64,000 bases of DNA, taken from Enterobacter hormaechei ATCC 49162 (lineage in GTDB: Bacteria > Pseudomonadota > Gammaproteobacteria > Enterobacterales > Enterobacteriaceae). This document shows, one piece after another, positions 16,261 through 24,914 of this stretch. The position numbers and the translations under genes are program-made. The notes under the pieces are model-generated. The model saw only the letters and a program-made list of their open reading frames with translations, did not search any database and was not told the DNA's origin. Positions within the stretch are counted from its first letter, which is position 1. The number at the start of each line of letters is the position of its first letter. The stretch spans positions 434,001-498,000 of the forward strand of contig NZ_MKEQ01000001.1 in NCBI RefSeq assembly GCF_001875655.1, written 5' to 3'.

Positions 16261-17183
16261 CGGTTACGCCAGCAGCGTACGCTTCGGCCTCCCTCTGCGG
16301 GCTGAAGCGGCTGCGGCCGTTCGCACCCCTCTGTTGCCAGCGGGCAGCGGTCGCGAAAATAGCACCCATCGGGCAGGTGGCGATTACCGGGGAGATCGGT
16401 TTTGCGTAATGCCAGCTCTTCGTCCAGCGGTTCTCCGGTACGGGGAACGGAGTCAAGCAGCAGCTGCGTATACGGATGCCGCGGCTGTCCCAGCACCTGG
16501 TCCGCCGGACCCAGCTCCACAATCTGCCCCAGATACATCACCGCCACCCGGTCACTCATGTGCCGGACCACCGAGACGTTGTGCGAGATCAGCACGTAGG
16601 TCAGATTGCGCTGCTGTTGCAGGGCAACCAGCAAATTGAGGATCTGCGCCTGGACGGAAATATCCAGCGCGCTGGTGGGTTCATCCAGCACGATGATGTC
16701 CGGATCCGAAGAGAGCGCCCGGGCGATAGCGATGCGCTGACGCTGTCCGCCGGAAAACGCATGCGGCAGACGGTCAAGATATTCCGCTCGAATGCCCACC
16801 TGCTGCGCCAGCGTCCCAGCCAGCTGGCGACGCTCCCGTTCGCTGCGGCGTTGCTGGATCCACACCGGCTCGGTGATGATGCGCCAGACGGGTAAACGCG
16901 GATCGAGGGACGAGAGCGGGTCCTGAAATACCATCTGCATACCGCCTGCCGCATTCGCGCGCTGACACGCACCGGTACTCGGTTTGAGCATGCCCATCAA
17001 CAGCTGCGCCAGCGTGCTTTTCCCACAGCCTGATTCCCCCACCACGCCCAGCGTTTCGCCGCGATGGATCCGGAGATCCATGCCGTTCAGAGCGTGCACC
17101 TGCTCCGTCACGCGCCCCAGCCAGTTTTTGCGTGCAGGAAAATTCACATGCACGCTGTCCAGTTCCAGCAGTACCTCAGACAT
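16257..17183 (-). CDS. ddpF: D-ala-D-ala dipeptide ABC transporter, ATP-binding subunit DdpF
   Basis: A 308-residue ATPase of the oligopeptide (OppF/DppF) class, the length of E. coli DdpF. It has GESGCGKST near residue 50, FSGGQRQRIAIARAL near 142, VLDEPTSALD near 163 and the oligopeptide-type C-terminal Cys block (GCYFRDRCPLATEGC) near 270-285. With DdpD it powers uptake through DdpBC. It is the last gene of the operon, overlapping ddpD by 8 bases, and its TAG stop overlaps that of the convergent SDR gene. Confidence 0.9.
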   Translation of the reverse strand: MSEVLLELDSVHVNFPARKNWLGRVTEQVHALNGMDLRIHRGETLGVVGESGCGKSTLAQLLMGMLKPSTGACQRANAAGGMQMVFQDPLSSLDPRLPVWRIITEPVWIQQRRSERERRQLAGTLAQQVGIRAEYLDRLPHAFSGGQRQRIAIARALSSDPDIIVLDEPTSALDISVQAQILNLLVALQQQRNLTYVLISHNVSVVRHMSDRVAVMYLGQIVELGPADQVLGQPRHPYTQLLLDSVPRTGEPLDEELALRKTDLPGNRHLPDGCYFRDRCPLATEGCERPQPLQPAEGGRSVRCWRNR

Positions 17184-18162
17184 GGCGTTTCTCCTGTTGT
17201 GGGTACCAGCAGGCAGCCTGCTGGCCTTCTGCGCCCGTGGAAATTAAGCGCGGCGTTTCGCTGCATTTCGCACCGGCAGCAAAACAGCGTTCGCGAAAGG
17301 CACATCCGCGCGGGAGGTGGCTGAGGTTAGGCACCGTGCCGGGAATAGCCGGGAGGATCTCGCGCGGTTCACCATTTTCCGGGGCACACCGCAGCAGGCC
17401 GATCGAATAGGGGTGTACAGGATGGTGAATCAAGGTCTGCGTGCTGCCGCTTTCGATCACGCTGCCTGCGTACATGACGTACATCCGGTCACAAAGCTGC
17501 GAGACGACCGCCATATCGTGACTGATAAACAGCACCGACGTCCCGCTGGCGCGCGCTTTATGTTTCAACAGCCGTAGCACCTGGCGCTGAACGGTCACAT
17601 CCAGCGCGGTGGTGGGTTCATCGGCGATGATCAGCTCCGGCTCGCAGGAGAAGGCAAGGGCGATCATCACCCGCTGGCGCATACCGCCGGAAAGCTCAAA
17701 CGGATAGCGATCCATCACCTGCGCCGCGTCCGGGATTTGCATCTCGCCCAGCAGGGCGATCGCCTTCTGCTGCGCGTCGCGGCGGGAAAGCGACTGATGC
17801 TGGCGGATCACCTCCACCATCTGCCTGCCAATCCGGCGCGTGGGGTTGAGCGCCGTCATTGGCTCCTGAAAAATCATCGCCACCCTGGCGCCGCGCCACT
17901 GGCGAAGCTGTTTTTCCGATGCGTTCAGCACATCTTCCCCGAGCAGCGTCACCCGGCCATGGTGAACATGGTAACTGCCTTCCGGCAGCAGGCGCATCGC
18001 CAGCATCGCGGTGACCGATTTTCCCGAACCCGATTCGCCCACTACGCCGACAATTTCACCCCGGCCAATCTCCAGCGAAACGTGGTTGAGCGCATGTACA
18101 TCGCCGCGAAAAATGGGGAAGCTCAGGTGCAAATCTTCAATCGATAATACGGAATCACTCAT
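17176..18162 (-). CDS. ddpD: D-ala-D-ala dipeptide ABC transporter, ATP-binding subunit DdpD
   Basis: A 328-residue OppD-class ATPase, the length of E. coli DdpD. It shows [12 protein letters not shown] near residue 42, [13 protein letters not shown] near 160, [14 protein letters not shown] near 180 and a C-terminal Cys block ([15 protein letters not shown]) near 285-300. It pairs with DdpF to energise dipeptide import. It overlaps ddpC by 4 bases and ddpF by 8, so the ABC genes are translationally coupled. Confidence 0.9.
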   Translation of the reverse strand: MSDSVLSIEDLHLSFPIFRGDVHALNHVSLEIGRGEIVGVVGESGSGKSVTAMLAMRLLPEGSYHVHHGRVTLLGEDVLNASEKQLRQWRGARVAMIFQEPMTALNPTRRIGRQMVEVIRQHQSLSRRDAQQKAIALLGEMQIPDAAQVMDRYPFELSGGMRQRVMIALAFSCEPELIIADEPTTALDVTVQRQVLRLLKHKARASGTSVLFISHDMAVVSQLCDRMYVMYAGSVIESGSTQTLIHHPVHPYSIGLLRCAPENGEPREILPAIPGTVPNLSHLPRGCAFRERCFAAGAKCSETPRLISTGAEGQQAACWYPQQEKRHV

Positions 18163-19055
18163 GACTGCTTCCCTCCTGATTTGGGATCCAGCAGGTCGCG
18201 AAGACCATCGCCAAACAGATTAAACCCGACCGCCGTGATCAAAATGGCCGCCCCCGGGAACGCGCAATACCACCACTGGTCAAGCACGTAGTTACGCCCG
18301 ACGGCTACCATCGCGCCCCATTCGGCGGTGGGCTGCTGCGCGCCTAACCCAATAAAGCCCAGCGTGGCGGCCATCAGAATGGCGCTGCCGATATCCAGCG
18401 ACGCCTGCACGATCAGCGGCGGCAGGGCGTTACGCAGGATATGCCAGCTGATCAGGTGCCAGCGCGATGCGCCAAAGGTGCGGGCGGCCTGCACGTAGGT
18501 GAACTGGCGCACCACCAGCGTCTGGCCACGTGCCAGCCGCACGTAAAACGGAATACGCACGATCGCAATCGCCAGCATCGCGTTAAACAGGCTTGGGCCA
18601 AGCGCGGCGGCCAGCGCCATGGTCAGCACCAGCGAGGGGATGGAGAGCATAATGTCCATGATGCGCATGATGATGGCGTCGCCGCGTCCGCCGAGTACGC
18701 CGGACAAACAGCCAAGCAGCGAACCGATGCCGCCCGCAATCACCACCACCGCCAGCCCCGCCGTGATGGACTGCTGGCTGCCCACCAGCACGCGGCTGAA
18801 CAGATCCCGTCCAACCTCATCGGTACCAAACCAGTGCTGGGCCGAAGGCGCCTGCAAGCGGGCGGTCAGATCCAGCGCGTTCGGATCGTGCGGGACGATC
18901 CACGGCGAGACCACCATCATCAGCAGCATCACGATCATAATGACTCCGCCGATCAGCGTGAGCGGGCTTTTGCGCAACATCCAGAACAGCTTTGCCCAGT
19001 TGATGCGCTGTTTAGCGGTGCTGACGGGGACGGGCGTTTCCTGAGTTAACATCAT
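18159..19055 (-). CDS. ddpC: D-ala-D-ala dipeptide ABC transporter, permease DdpC
   Basis: A 298-residue inner-membrane permease of the DppC class, the same length as E. coli DdpC. About six hydrophobic segments are visible, the first near residues 33-55. The EAA loop that contacts the ATPase is in the segment around SRWHLISWHILRNALPPLIVQ near residues 200-220. It forms the channel with DdpB. The coding region overlaps ddpB and ddpD by 4 bases each. Confidence 0.9.
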   Translation of the reverse strand: MMLTQETPVPVSTAKQRINWAKLFWMLRKSPLTLIGGVIMIVMLLMMVVSPWIVPHDPNALDLTARLQAPSAQHWFGTDEVGRDLFSRVLVGSQQSITAGLAVVVIAGGIGSLLGCLSGVLGGRGDAIIMRIMDIMLSIPSLVLTMALAAALGPSLFNAMLAIAIVRIPFYVRLARGQTLVVRQFTYVQAARTFGASRWHLISWHILRNALPPLIVQASLDIGSAILMAATLGFIGLGAQQPTAEWGAMVAVGRNYVLDQWWYCAFPGAAILITAVGFNLFGDGLRDLLDPKSGGKQS

Positions 19056-20074
19056 TCGGCACCTCCGCGCCCGATTCGTGGGTCAATCCACAGATACAGC
19101 AGATCGACCACCAGATTAACGAAGACATAGGCCAGCGACACCACGACCGCAAAGCCCATGACGGCAGGGAAGTCCAGCGCCTGAATGGAGGTCACCACCC
19201 AGGCGCCCATCCCCGGCCAGGCAAACACGGTTTCGGTGAGGACTGCCCCGTACAGCAGATCGCCCAGCGCCAGCCCGAGCACGGTAATGGAGGGGATCAT
19301 GGCGTTGGGTAAGGCATAGCGCAGCACGATGTACCAGCCCGGCAACCCGCTTGCGCGGGCGGTACGAATGTAATCCTCGCTCAGCTGCTCCAGCATCGCG
19401 GAACGTACCTGACGCGCTACGATCCCCAGATGGACAAAAGCCAGCGTCAGGGAGGGTAAAATCAGGTGCTGTAGGGCGTTAAAAAACACCTCGCCGTTGC
19501 CTTCCAGCAGGGCGTCCAGCAGATAAAACCCGGTAACGTGGGCGGGGGGATCGAGCCAGTCGTCCAGCCTGCCGCCGCCGGGCAGAATTTGCAGCTGCCC
19601 GTAGAACAGAACGATGACCCCCAGTCCCAGCCAGAAGGCAGGCGTCGAAATGCCCGTCATCGCCATCAGCCGCACCAGGTGATCCAGCCAGCGGTTACGG
19701 TACACCGCCGATAAAATGCCCAGCGGTACGCCAATCACCAGCGCCAGCAGCAAAGAGCAGAAGGCCAGCTCCAGCGTGGCGGGGAAAAAGGCTTTCAAAT
19801 CTTCCGCAACGGGGCGACCGGTGCGAATGGACGTGCCCAAATCGCCGTGCGCCAGCGCCTCAACATAGCGGCCAAACTGAATGTAGAGCGGTTGATCCAG
19901 CCCCAGCTGCTGGCGGATGCCTTGCACGATGTCATCGCTGGCGCGGTCACCGGCCAGCAGGCGGGCCGGATCGCCGGGGATCAGGTGTGAAATAATAAAA
20001 GTAATAATACAGACACCGGCCACCACCAGGATTAACCCCCAGCAGCGCTGGCGCACAATGCTCCAGAACGTCAT
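19052..20074 (-). CDS. ddpB: D-ala-D-ala dipeptide ABC transporter, permease DdpB
   Basis: A 340-residue inner-membrane permease of the DppB class, the same length as in E. coli. It has an N-terminal helix (residues 9-30) with the family pattern FIISHLIPGDPA, then five more membrane segments. The EAA-type loop is YIRTARASGLPGWYIVLRYALPNA near residues 235-258. Twenty-three bases separate it from ddpA. It works with DdpC, DdpA and the two ATPases. Confidence 0.9.
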   Translation of the reverse strand: MTFWSIVRQRCWGLILVVAGVCIITFIISHLIPGDPARLLAGDRASDDIVQGIRQQLGLDQPLYIQFGRYVEALAHGDLGTSIRTGRPVAEDLKAFFPATLELAFCSLLLALVIGVPLGILSAVYRNRWLDHLVRLMAMTGISTPAFWLGLGVIVLFYGQLQILPGGGRLDDWLDPPAHVTGFYLLDALLEGNGEVFFNALQHLILPSLTLAFVHLGIVARQVRSAMLEQLSEDYIRTARASGLPGWYIVLRYALPNAMIPSITVLGLALGDLLYGAVLTETVFAWPGMGAWVVTSIQALDFPAVMGFAVVVSLAYVFVNLVVDLLYLWIDPRIGRGGAE

Positions 20075-20097
20075 ACACTTCCCCCCGGCGTGGGCCG

Positions 20098-21630
20098 TTA
20101 CTTACTCATGGTGGCGATGTTAAAGACCTGCTCAAGCATCGGATTAAAGGTGAAGCCTTTGACCTCTTTGTTCATCGCCAGCTGGTAGTTCTTCTGGAAC
20201 AGATAAATGTAAGCCGCTTCGTCAATCACCACTTTCTGCGCCTGCTGGTAATCTTTGGTGCGTTCCGCCTGATCGGTAGTTTTCAGTGCCGCCTGCAACA
20301 AGGCATCGACCTCTTTGTTCTCATAGAATGAGCGGTTGCCCGGCAGCCCTTTTTTGTCCGATTCGAACCAGTAGTTCATGAACATATACGGGTCAGCGAA
20401 GTCCGGACTCCAGTTACCAATCGCAATGTCATAATCACCTTTGCCGACGCGGTCGCGCATGGTGGCGTTCGCCAGTTTCTCCAGCTTGACGTTGATTCCG
20501 AGCTTGCTCAGACTCGCCTGCGTGGAGAGGGCGATAGGCTCCCAGTTCGGGTCGTTATCGGAGTAGAGGAACGTCAGGCTGGCGGGTTTATCGTTGACCT
20601 TCTCCAGCGCTGCTTTGGCTTTCGCCTCGTCAAAGCTGTACTGCATGGCGTTCGCATCAAAGCCCCACATGCCTTCCGGGATCGGGCCGCGCATCTGCTT
20701 GCCGTTCCCGCTTAGAATGCCTTTCACCATTCCCTGATAATCGGTGGCCCAGGAGACCGCGCGGCGCAAATCCACCTGATTCATCGGAGGCTTACTGTTG
20801 TTCAGATAGAGGTAGGTCACCCGCAGGGACGGGTATTCCGCCACGGCCACTTTGCCTTCCTGCTTCAGGGCGGCGAGCTGATCCACCGGCAGGGCGTCGG
20901 CGATATCCAGATCGCCACGGGAAAGTTGCAGGCGACGCGAGGCGCTTTCACCGATAATCTTCACCGAGACGCGCTTAAAGTGCGGTTTTTCGCCCGGCCA
21001 GTGTGGGTTGGGCACCATCACCAGCTGTTGACCTTTCCGCCAGCTTTTCAGCATAAACGGGCCGGAACCCGCGGTGTTTTGCGCCAGGAAACCGCGCGCA
21101 TCGTCGGCGGCATTGGCTTTCAGCACCGCCGGGTTGACGATCGACGCGCCGTCATTGGCCAGCGTGTAGAGGAACGGGGCAAACGGCTGGCTGAGGGTGA
21201 ATTTCACCGTATGCGCATCCACCGCGTCCACTTTCAAATCTTTCGGAAACGCTTCAGACGGCCCCTGGTTGATTTTCAGCAGACGTTCAAACGACAGCTT
21301 GACCGCTTCGGCGGTCACCGGCGTGCCGTCGGAAAATTTTGCATTATCCGCGAGGGTGAACATCCACTCCTTCTGGTCGTCTGACGCCTTCCAGCCCGTC
21401 GACAAATCGCCTTCCACCTCCGTGGTGCCAGGCTTGTATTTCACCAGACGCTGGTACGAAGGGTAGGTCACCGTCCAGTCGTTGTTATCAATAGTGACCG
21501 CCGGATCCAGCGTTTGCGGATCGGCAGCTTTGCCAATCACCAGCATATCTTTTGGCACCGCCGCCAGCGCGAGTGGGGCGCTCAGGGCGAGCGTAGCGGC
21601 AATCAGGGTAGTAAGCAGCGTTGTTTTCAT
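20098..21630 (-). CDS. ddpA: D-ala-D-ala dipeptide ABC transporter, periplasmic binding protein DdpA
   Basis: A 510-residue periplasmic solute-binding protein of family 5 (E. coli DdpA has 516). It has a Sec signal peptide of about 23 residues ending ALAAVP. The family blocks are WTFTLADNAKFSDGTPVTAEAVKLSFER-like text near residues 88-115 and WATDYQGMV near 290. It captures the dipeptide, or other peptides, for DdpBCDF. It follows ddpX by 15 bases. The binding pocket has not been assessed; close relatives of the group also bind glutathione or other peptides. Confidence 0.88.
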   Translation of the reverse strand: MKTTLLTTLIAATLALSAPLALAAVPKDMLVIGKAADPQTLDPAVTIDNNDWTVTYPSYQRLVKYKPGTTEVEGDLSTGWKASDDQKEWMFTLADNAKFSDGTPVTAEAVKLSFERLLKINQGPSEAFPKDLKVDAVDAHTVKFTLSQPFAPFLYTLANDGASIVNPAVLKANAADDARGFLAQNTAGSGPFMLKSWRKGQQLVMVPNPHWPGEKPHFKRVSVKIIGESASRRLQLSRGDLDIADALPVDQLAALKQEGKVAVAEYPSLRVTYLYLNNSKPPMNQVDLRRAVSWATDYQGMVKGILSGNGKQMRGPIPEGMWGFDANAMQYSFDEAKAKAALEKVNDKPASLTFLYSDNDPNWEPIALSTQASLSKLGINVKLEKLANATMRDRVGKGDYDIAIGNWSPDFADPYMFMNYWFESDKKGLPGNRSFYENKEVDALLQAALKTTDQAERTKDYQQAQKVVIDEAAYIYLFQKNYQLAMNKEVKGFTFNPMLEQVFNIATMSK

Positions 21631-21645
21631 GGCCGGGCTCCAGAA

Positions 21646-22218
21646 TTACAGTGAGTGTGTGGTCGGATAACAGGCGAACTGGTCATCTAACAGCGGATAG
21701 CTGGCGGCGTTCGGCAGTTCGAAATGCCACCACTCACTGCTGATGCCCACAAAACCGCCGCCGGACATCACGGCGTTCAGGAGCAGACGATTACGCTGCG
21801 CCTCAGGCGGAACGGAAGGGTGCCAGGCATGAGACCGGTCGTGCATTTCGTCAAACCCGGCGCCCATATCCAGCACGTTGTCGTGTTCATCCATCAGCGT
21901 GACGTCAATGGCGGTGCCCCGGCTGTGGTTAGAGCCAATGGCGACATCCACCACGTATTCCGGATTGGGGCAGGCATCCCAGAGTTGCGCCTGCGCCTGC
22001 TGGGGGCGGTAGGCGTCGTAAACCACCAGTTTCAGACCCGCCAGCGCGGCGATGCTGATCGATTTCGCCAGCGCGGTGGCGGCATCCGTATGCAGCAGGC
22101 ACGCGGCGTGCTGGTAGATCGGGCGGCCGGTAATGTTATCGGCGGTCGCGTATTTCAGATCGATATGCAGCGTGGGAAAGGTTTTCGCCACATCAATCAA
22201 TTGACTCTCTTCAGGCAT
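21646..22218 (-). CDS. ddpX: D-alanyl-D-alanine dipeptidase (VanX type)
   Basis: A 190-residue zinc peptidase that splits D-ala-D-ala so the alanine can be used (193 residues in E. coli). Zinc ligands and catalytic residues are visible: Arg71 in AYRPQQAQ, His98 and Asp105 in SNHSRGTAIDV, Glu162 and His165 in SEWWHFE. There is no signal peptide, so it acts in the cytoplasm after import by DdpABCDF. It lies twelve bases after the RpiR-type gene. In E. coli ddpX is the first gene of the operon. Confidence 0.93.
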   Translation of the reverse strand: MPEESQLIDVAKTFPTLHIDLKYATADNITGRPIYQHAACLLHTDAATALAKSISIAALAGLKLVVYDAYRPQQAQAQLWDACPNPEYVVDVAIGSNHSRGTAIDVTLMDEHDNVLDMGAGFDEMHDRSHAWHPSVPPEAQRNRLLLNAVMSGGGFVGISSEWWHFELPNAASYPLLDDQFACYPTTHSL

Positions 22219-22230
22219 AGCTCCGCTCCT

Positions 22231-23085
22231 TTAGCGTTCAAATTGACCAAACTCTTGTTGTAGTTGTCGGTTGATTGCCAGACGCTCCGGCAGCGCATCC
22301 CCCAGCGCCTCCACAACGCCCGACAGCAGCAGGTTGAACAGACAGCTCACCGGCGCCAGCGAATCCCAGAAATGGCCGGTATCGGTCTTCACCTGGAGTA
22401 AATCAATCGGGTAATCCCGCGCCCACGGGCACCAGATATCGGTGATCAGCGCCATCGACAGGCCTTTTTCACTCGCCACGCGGCAGTACTGACGGGCAAT
22501 GGCGGAGTAGGCGCGGGTATCCGTCAGCACGATATACGGGTTTGCAAAGCCGGAGTTAAGCGACTCCACCCAGCTGCCGGAGAGCCCCTCGGAATAACTC
22601 ACCCGCGGGCGCAGATATTCCAGATGGCTGAAGAATGCATTGGCGATCCCGCGCGTGGACTGGATCCCCAGCACGAAGACGGCGTCGGCATGGGTAAGGT
22701 GCTGGACCACCTGCCTGAAGGTTTCGCTTTGCGCCAGCTGGTATACATGGGCAATGGCGTCCACCTCCAGCGACAGGGAGTGCTGAAGGCGATCTGACAG
22801 CGGCTGTTGCTGTTTCCAGGAGTCAAGACGCTCGTTAATGCCCCAGGGCTGGTGGGGATCGCGCAGGCTTTTTTTGGCATCGTCCAGGTTGCGATAGCCC
22901 AGCTTGCGCAGAAAGCGTCCGACGGTGATCCCGCTGGTGGACGTGGCCAGCGCCACGCTCTCTGCCGTTTCAAAGGGGATCTGCCCGACGTGCGCCAGCA
23001 TCCAGCTTGCCACCCGCTTTTCGCTCGGGGTGAGCTGGCTGAAGGTTGCTTCGATACGGCTCAACACCTCAGGTTTGGTCGTCAT
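22231..23085 (-). CDS. RpiR-family transcriptional regulator, first gene of the ddp operon
   Basis: A 284-residue regulator. The N-terminal RpiR helix-turn-helix covers about residues 5-75 (LTPSEKRVASWMLAHVGQIPFETAESVALATSTSGITVGRFLRKLGY). A SIS domain follows (about 125-255), with FVLGIQSTRGIANAF as its first strand-loop. SIS domains bind phosphosugars; here the ligand might be a cell-wall amino sugar or a peptide-linked compound. It lies between the predicted sigma-54 promoter and ddpX. I know of no equivalent gene in the E. coli ddp operon, so this is an added layer of control, or an operon regulating its own expression. Confidence 0.85.
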   Translation of the reverse strand: MTTKPEVLSRIEATFSQLTPSEKRVASWMLAHVGQIPFETAESVALATSTSGITVGRFLRKLGYRNLDDAKKSLRDPHQPWGINERLDSWKQQQPLSDRLQHSLSLEVDAIAHVYQLAQSETFRQVVQHLTHADAVFVLGIQSTRGIANAFFSHLEYLRPRVSYSEGLSGSWVESLNSGFANPYIVLTDTRAYSAIARQYCRVASEKGLSMALITDIWCPWARDYPIDLLQVKTDTGHFWDSLAPVSCLFNLLLSGVVEALGDALPERLAINRQLQQEFGQFER

Positions 23086-23141
23086 ACCGCCTCGCTGTTA
23101 ACTGGCTGTCAAAGGCCGGGTTTCTGTTACCGGATTAACAA

Positions 23142-23157
23142 TGCAGGACGCGTGCCA
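23142..23157 (-). promoter_or_regulatory. Probable sigma-54 promoter of the rpiR-ddpXABCDF operon
   Basis: On the minus strand TGGCACG-CGTC-CTGCA matches the sigma-54 consensus TGGCACG-N4-TTGCA with one mismatch and the exact GG-to-GC spacing. The start of transcription would be near 23131, about 45 bases before the regulator gene. E. coli ddp is known as an NtrC-activated nitrogen-scavenging operon, which agrees. Confidence 0.75.
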
Positions 23158-23218
23158 TGTTCACATTGCGGCGAAAACGCGCTGTGCAGCAAAGTTAATG
23201 CAATATTTGTTTAACAGA

Positions 23219-23235
23219 TGCTCAACATTTGTGCA
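23219..23235. promoter_or_regulatory. NtrC-like site, proximal
   Basis: TGCTCAACATTTGTGCA matches the NtrC palindrome TGCACCAWWWTGGTGCA at about 13 of 17 positions, keeping both outer TGC and GCA parts. It is centred about 96 bases upstream of the expected sigma-54 start, within normal enhancer range. Confidence 0.5.
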
Positions 23236-23239
23236 GCGT

Positions 23240-23256
23240 AGTTCACTTTTGGTGCA
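23240..23256. promoter_or_regulatory. NtrC-like site, distal
   Basis: The right half TTTTGGTGCA is a strong match to an NtrC half-site; the left half (AGTTCAC) is poor. The centre is 21 bases from the proximal site, two helical turns, which would place both on one face of the DNA. Confidence 0.45.
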
Positions 23257-23352
23257 GTGTCCGGCTTGAGGGGTATCTATTTGGTGAATACGTCAGTCTC
23301 TTCACAATTTTTGGTAAGATGCATGCTCTGGGAATAAGAGAGGGAGCCTCAC

Positions 23353-24828
23353 ATGGCGAATTTGCCCTGGCGGGTCAGCGTGCGCCTGATGGCTCTCGCA
23401 AAAAAAATAGCGATGGTCATCGGGATCATTGTGCTCGTTCTGCTGGCGGTGCGGGTTTATCTTTCGCAGCAGGGGCCAGCCCTGCATCACTGGCACACCT
23501 GGCGGGCGGACGAAATGTCCGTGCAGGAGATAGATAACGCGAGCTTCGCGGCTTACGTCGCGCGGGAAAACGCCATCTTCACCGCTCTTGACGCGGAGGT
23601 GACGGCGAAAGTCACCCCCGCAGAGCGTACGCCGCTGAACCGCTATTACCGTCAAAGCCTGGTCTGGCCAGGACACTTTTCCCCGGATGCGAACCGGTCG
23701 TTTGTGCTGATGCCTGCCGGAAAGCCGCGCGGAGCGGTTGTGTTGCTGCACGGTCTGACGGATTCCCCCTACAGCGTCAGGCATCTGGCCCTGAATTATC
23801 AAAAGCACGGCTTTGTGGCCGTTGTGCCGCGGTTACCCGGACACGGCACGGCACCGGGTGCGCTGACAAACGTTGAGTGGGAGGCGTGGCTGGCGGCAAC
23901 GCGCCTTGCGGTTCGTGAAGCGACGCGCCTGACGGGGAACGATCTCCCCCTGCATCTGGTGGGCTACTCCAACGGCGGGGCGCTGGCGATGAAATACGCC
24001 CTCGATGCCCTTGATGCGCCTGAACTGCGTAAACCTCAGCAGATTGTTTTGCTGTCACCGATGATTGGCGTCACGGCATTTGCGCGCTTTGCCGGTTTCG
24101 CCGGTCTACCGGCCCTGTTACCGGCGTTTGCGAAAGCTGCATGGCTCAACATTTCCCCGGAATACAATCCCTATAAATACAATTCTTTCCCGGTGAATGC
24201 GGCACGTCAGTCGTGGCTGCTTACCCGGGCGCTGCATGAGCAGATAAATCGCGATGTTCATGACCACAAACTGACGCAGCTCCCGCCGGTACTGGCCTTT
24301 CAGTCGGTGATGGATTCAACGGTCAGTACCCGCGCCGTGGTGACCGGGCTGTTTGACCAGCTTCCGGCAAACGGCAGCGAACTGGTGGTATTTGATATCA
24401 ACCAGGCCGGGAGTTTCCGCCCCTTGTTTAAGTCCGCATCCTGGACGGCGGTGGCTGACCTGCTGCCCGAGGCAAAAAGACGTTACAGTGTCACGATTGT
24501 CACCAATGCCAGCCCCGACAGGTTTAATATGGTGGCAAAAACAACGCCAGCGGGCAGCACCCAGGAATCGGTGGCGCCGCTGTCGGTCTCGTATCCGCAG
24601 GAGGTATATTCCCTGTCACATGTTGCCATTCCGTTCCCGCCTGATGACGATCTGTACGGCCGCCATCCTGAGGTGAAAAACCGCTATGGAATTAGCCTCG
24701 GGACGATTGCCCTGTGGGGAGAAACATCGGTGCTGAGCGTCGGCAAAGATGCGCTGATGCGCATGACGTCGAATCCGTTCTATGACTATATGCAGACGCG
24801 GATCGACAGCCGTATCAGGGAGCATTAA
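23353..24828 (+). CDS. Membrane-anchored alpha/beta hydrolase
   Basis: A 491-residue protein with one N-terminal membrane helix (about residues 18-36) and an alpha/beta-hydrolase domain facing, most likely, the periplasm. The oxyanion segment is VVLLHGLTDSPYSVR near residue 130, and the nucleophile elbow is GYSNGGALA near 208 with Ser as nucleophile. A later Asp (near 313, VMDSTVS) and a His in the C-terminal third (SLSHVAIPF) complete a plausible triad. It resembles the serine aminopeptidase S33/monoglyceride-lipase-like group, but the roughly 180-residue C-terminal extension is unfamiliar. GGGAG precedes the ATG. Substrate unknown. Confidence 0.7.
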   Translation: MANLPWRVSVRLMALAKKIAMVIGIIVLVLLAVRVYLSQQGPALHHWHTWRADEMSVQEIDNASFAAYVARENAIFTALDAEVTAKVTPAERTPLNRYYRQSLVWPGHFSPDANRSFVLMPAGKPRGAVVLLHGLTDSPYSVRHLALNYQKHGFVAVVPRLPGHGTAPGALTNVEWEAWLAATRLAVREATRLTGNDLPLHLVGYSNGGALAMKYALDALDAPELRKPQQIVLLSPMIGVTAFARFAGFAGLPALLPAFAKAAWLNISPEYNPYKYNSFPVNAARQSWLLTRALHEQINRDVHDHKLTQLPPVLAFQSVMDSTVSTRAVVTGLFDQLPANGSELVVFDINQAGSFRPLFKSASWTAVADLLPEAKRRYSVTIVTNASPDRFNMVAKTTPAGSTQESVAPLSVSYPQEVYSLSHVAIPFPPDDDLYGRHPEVKNRYGISLGTIALWGETSVLSVGKDALMRMTSNPFYDYMQTRIDSRIREH

Positions 24829-24914
24829 GCCCGGCGTGGAATAGATTAGGTCACACCGGGGAACTGTGTTAAACAGTACCGTTCAGGCGTATACCCCATA
24901 TCGGACCCGTTTTT

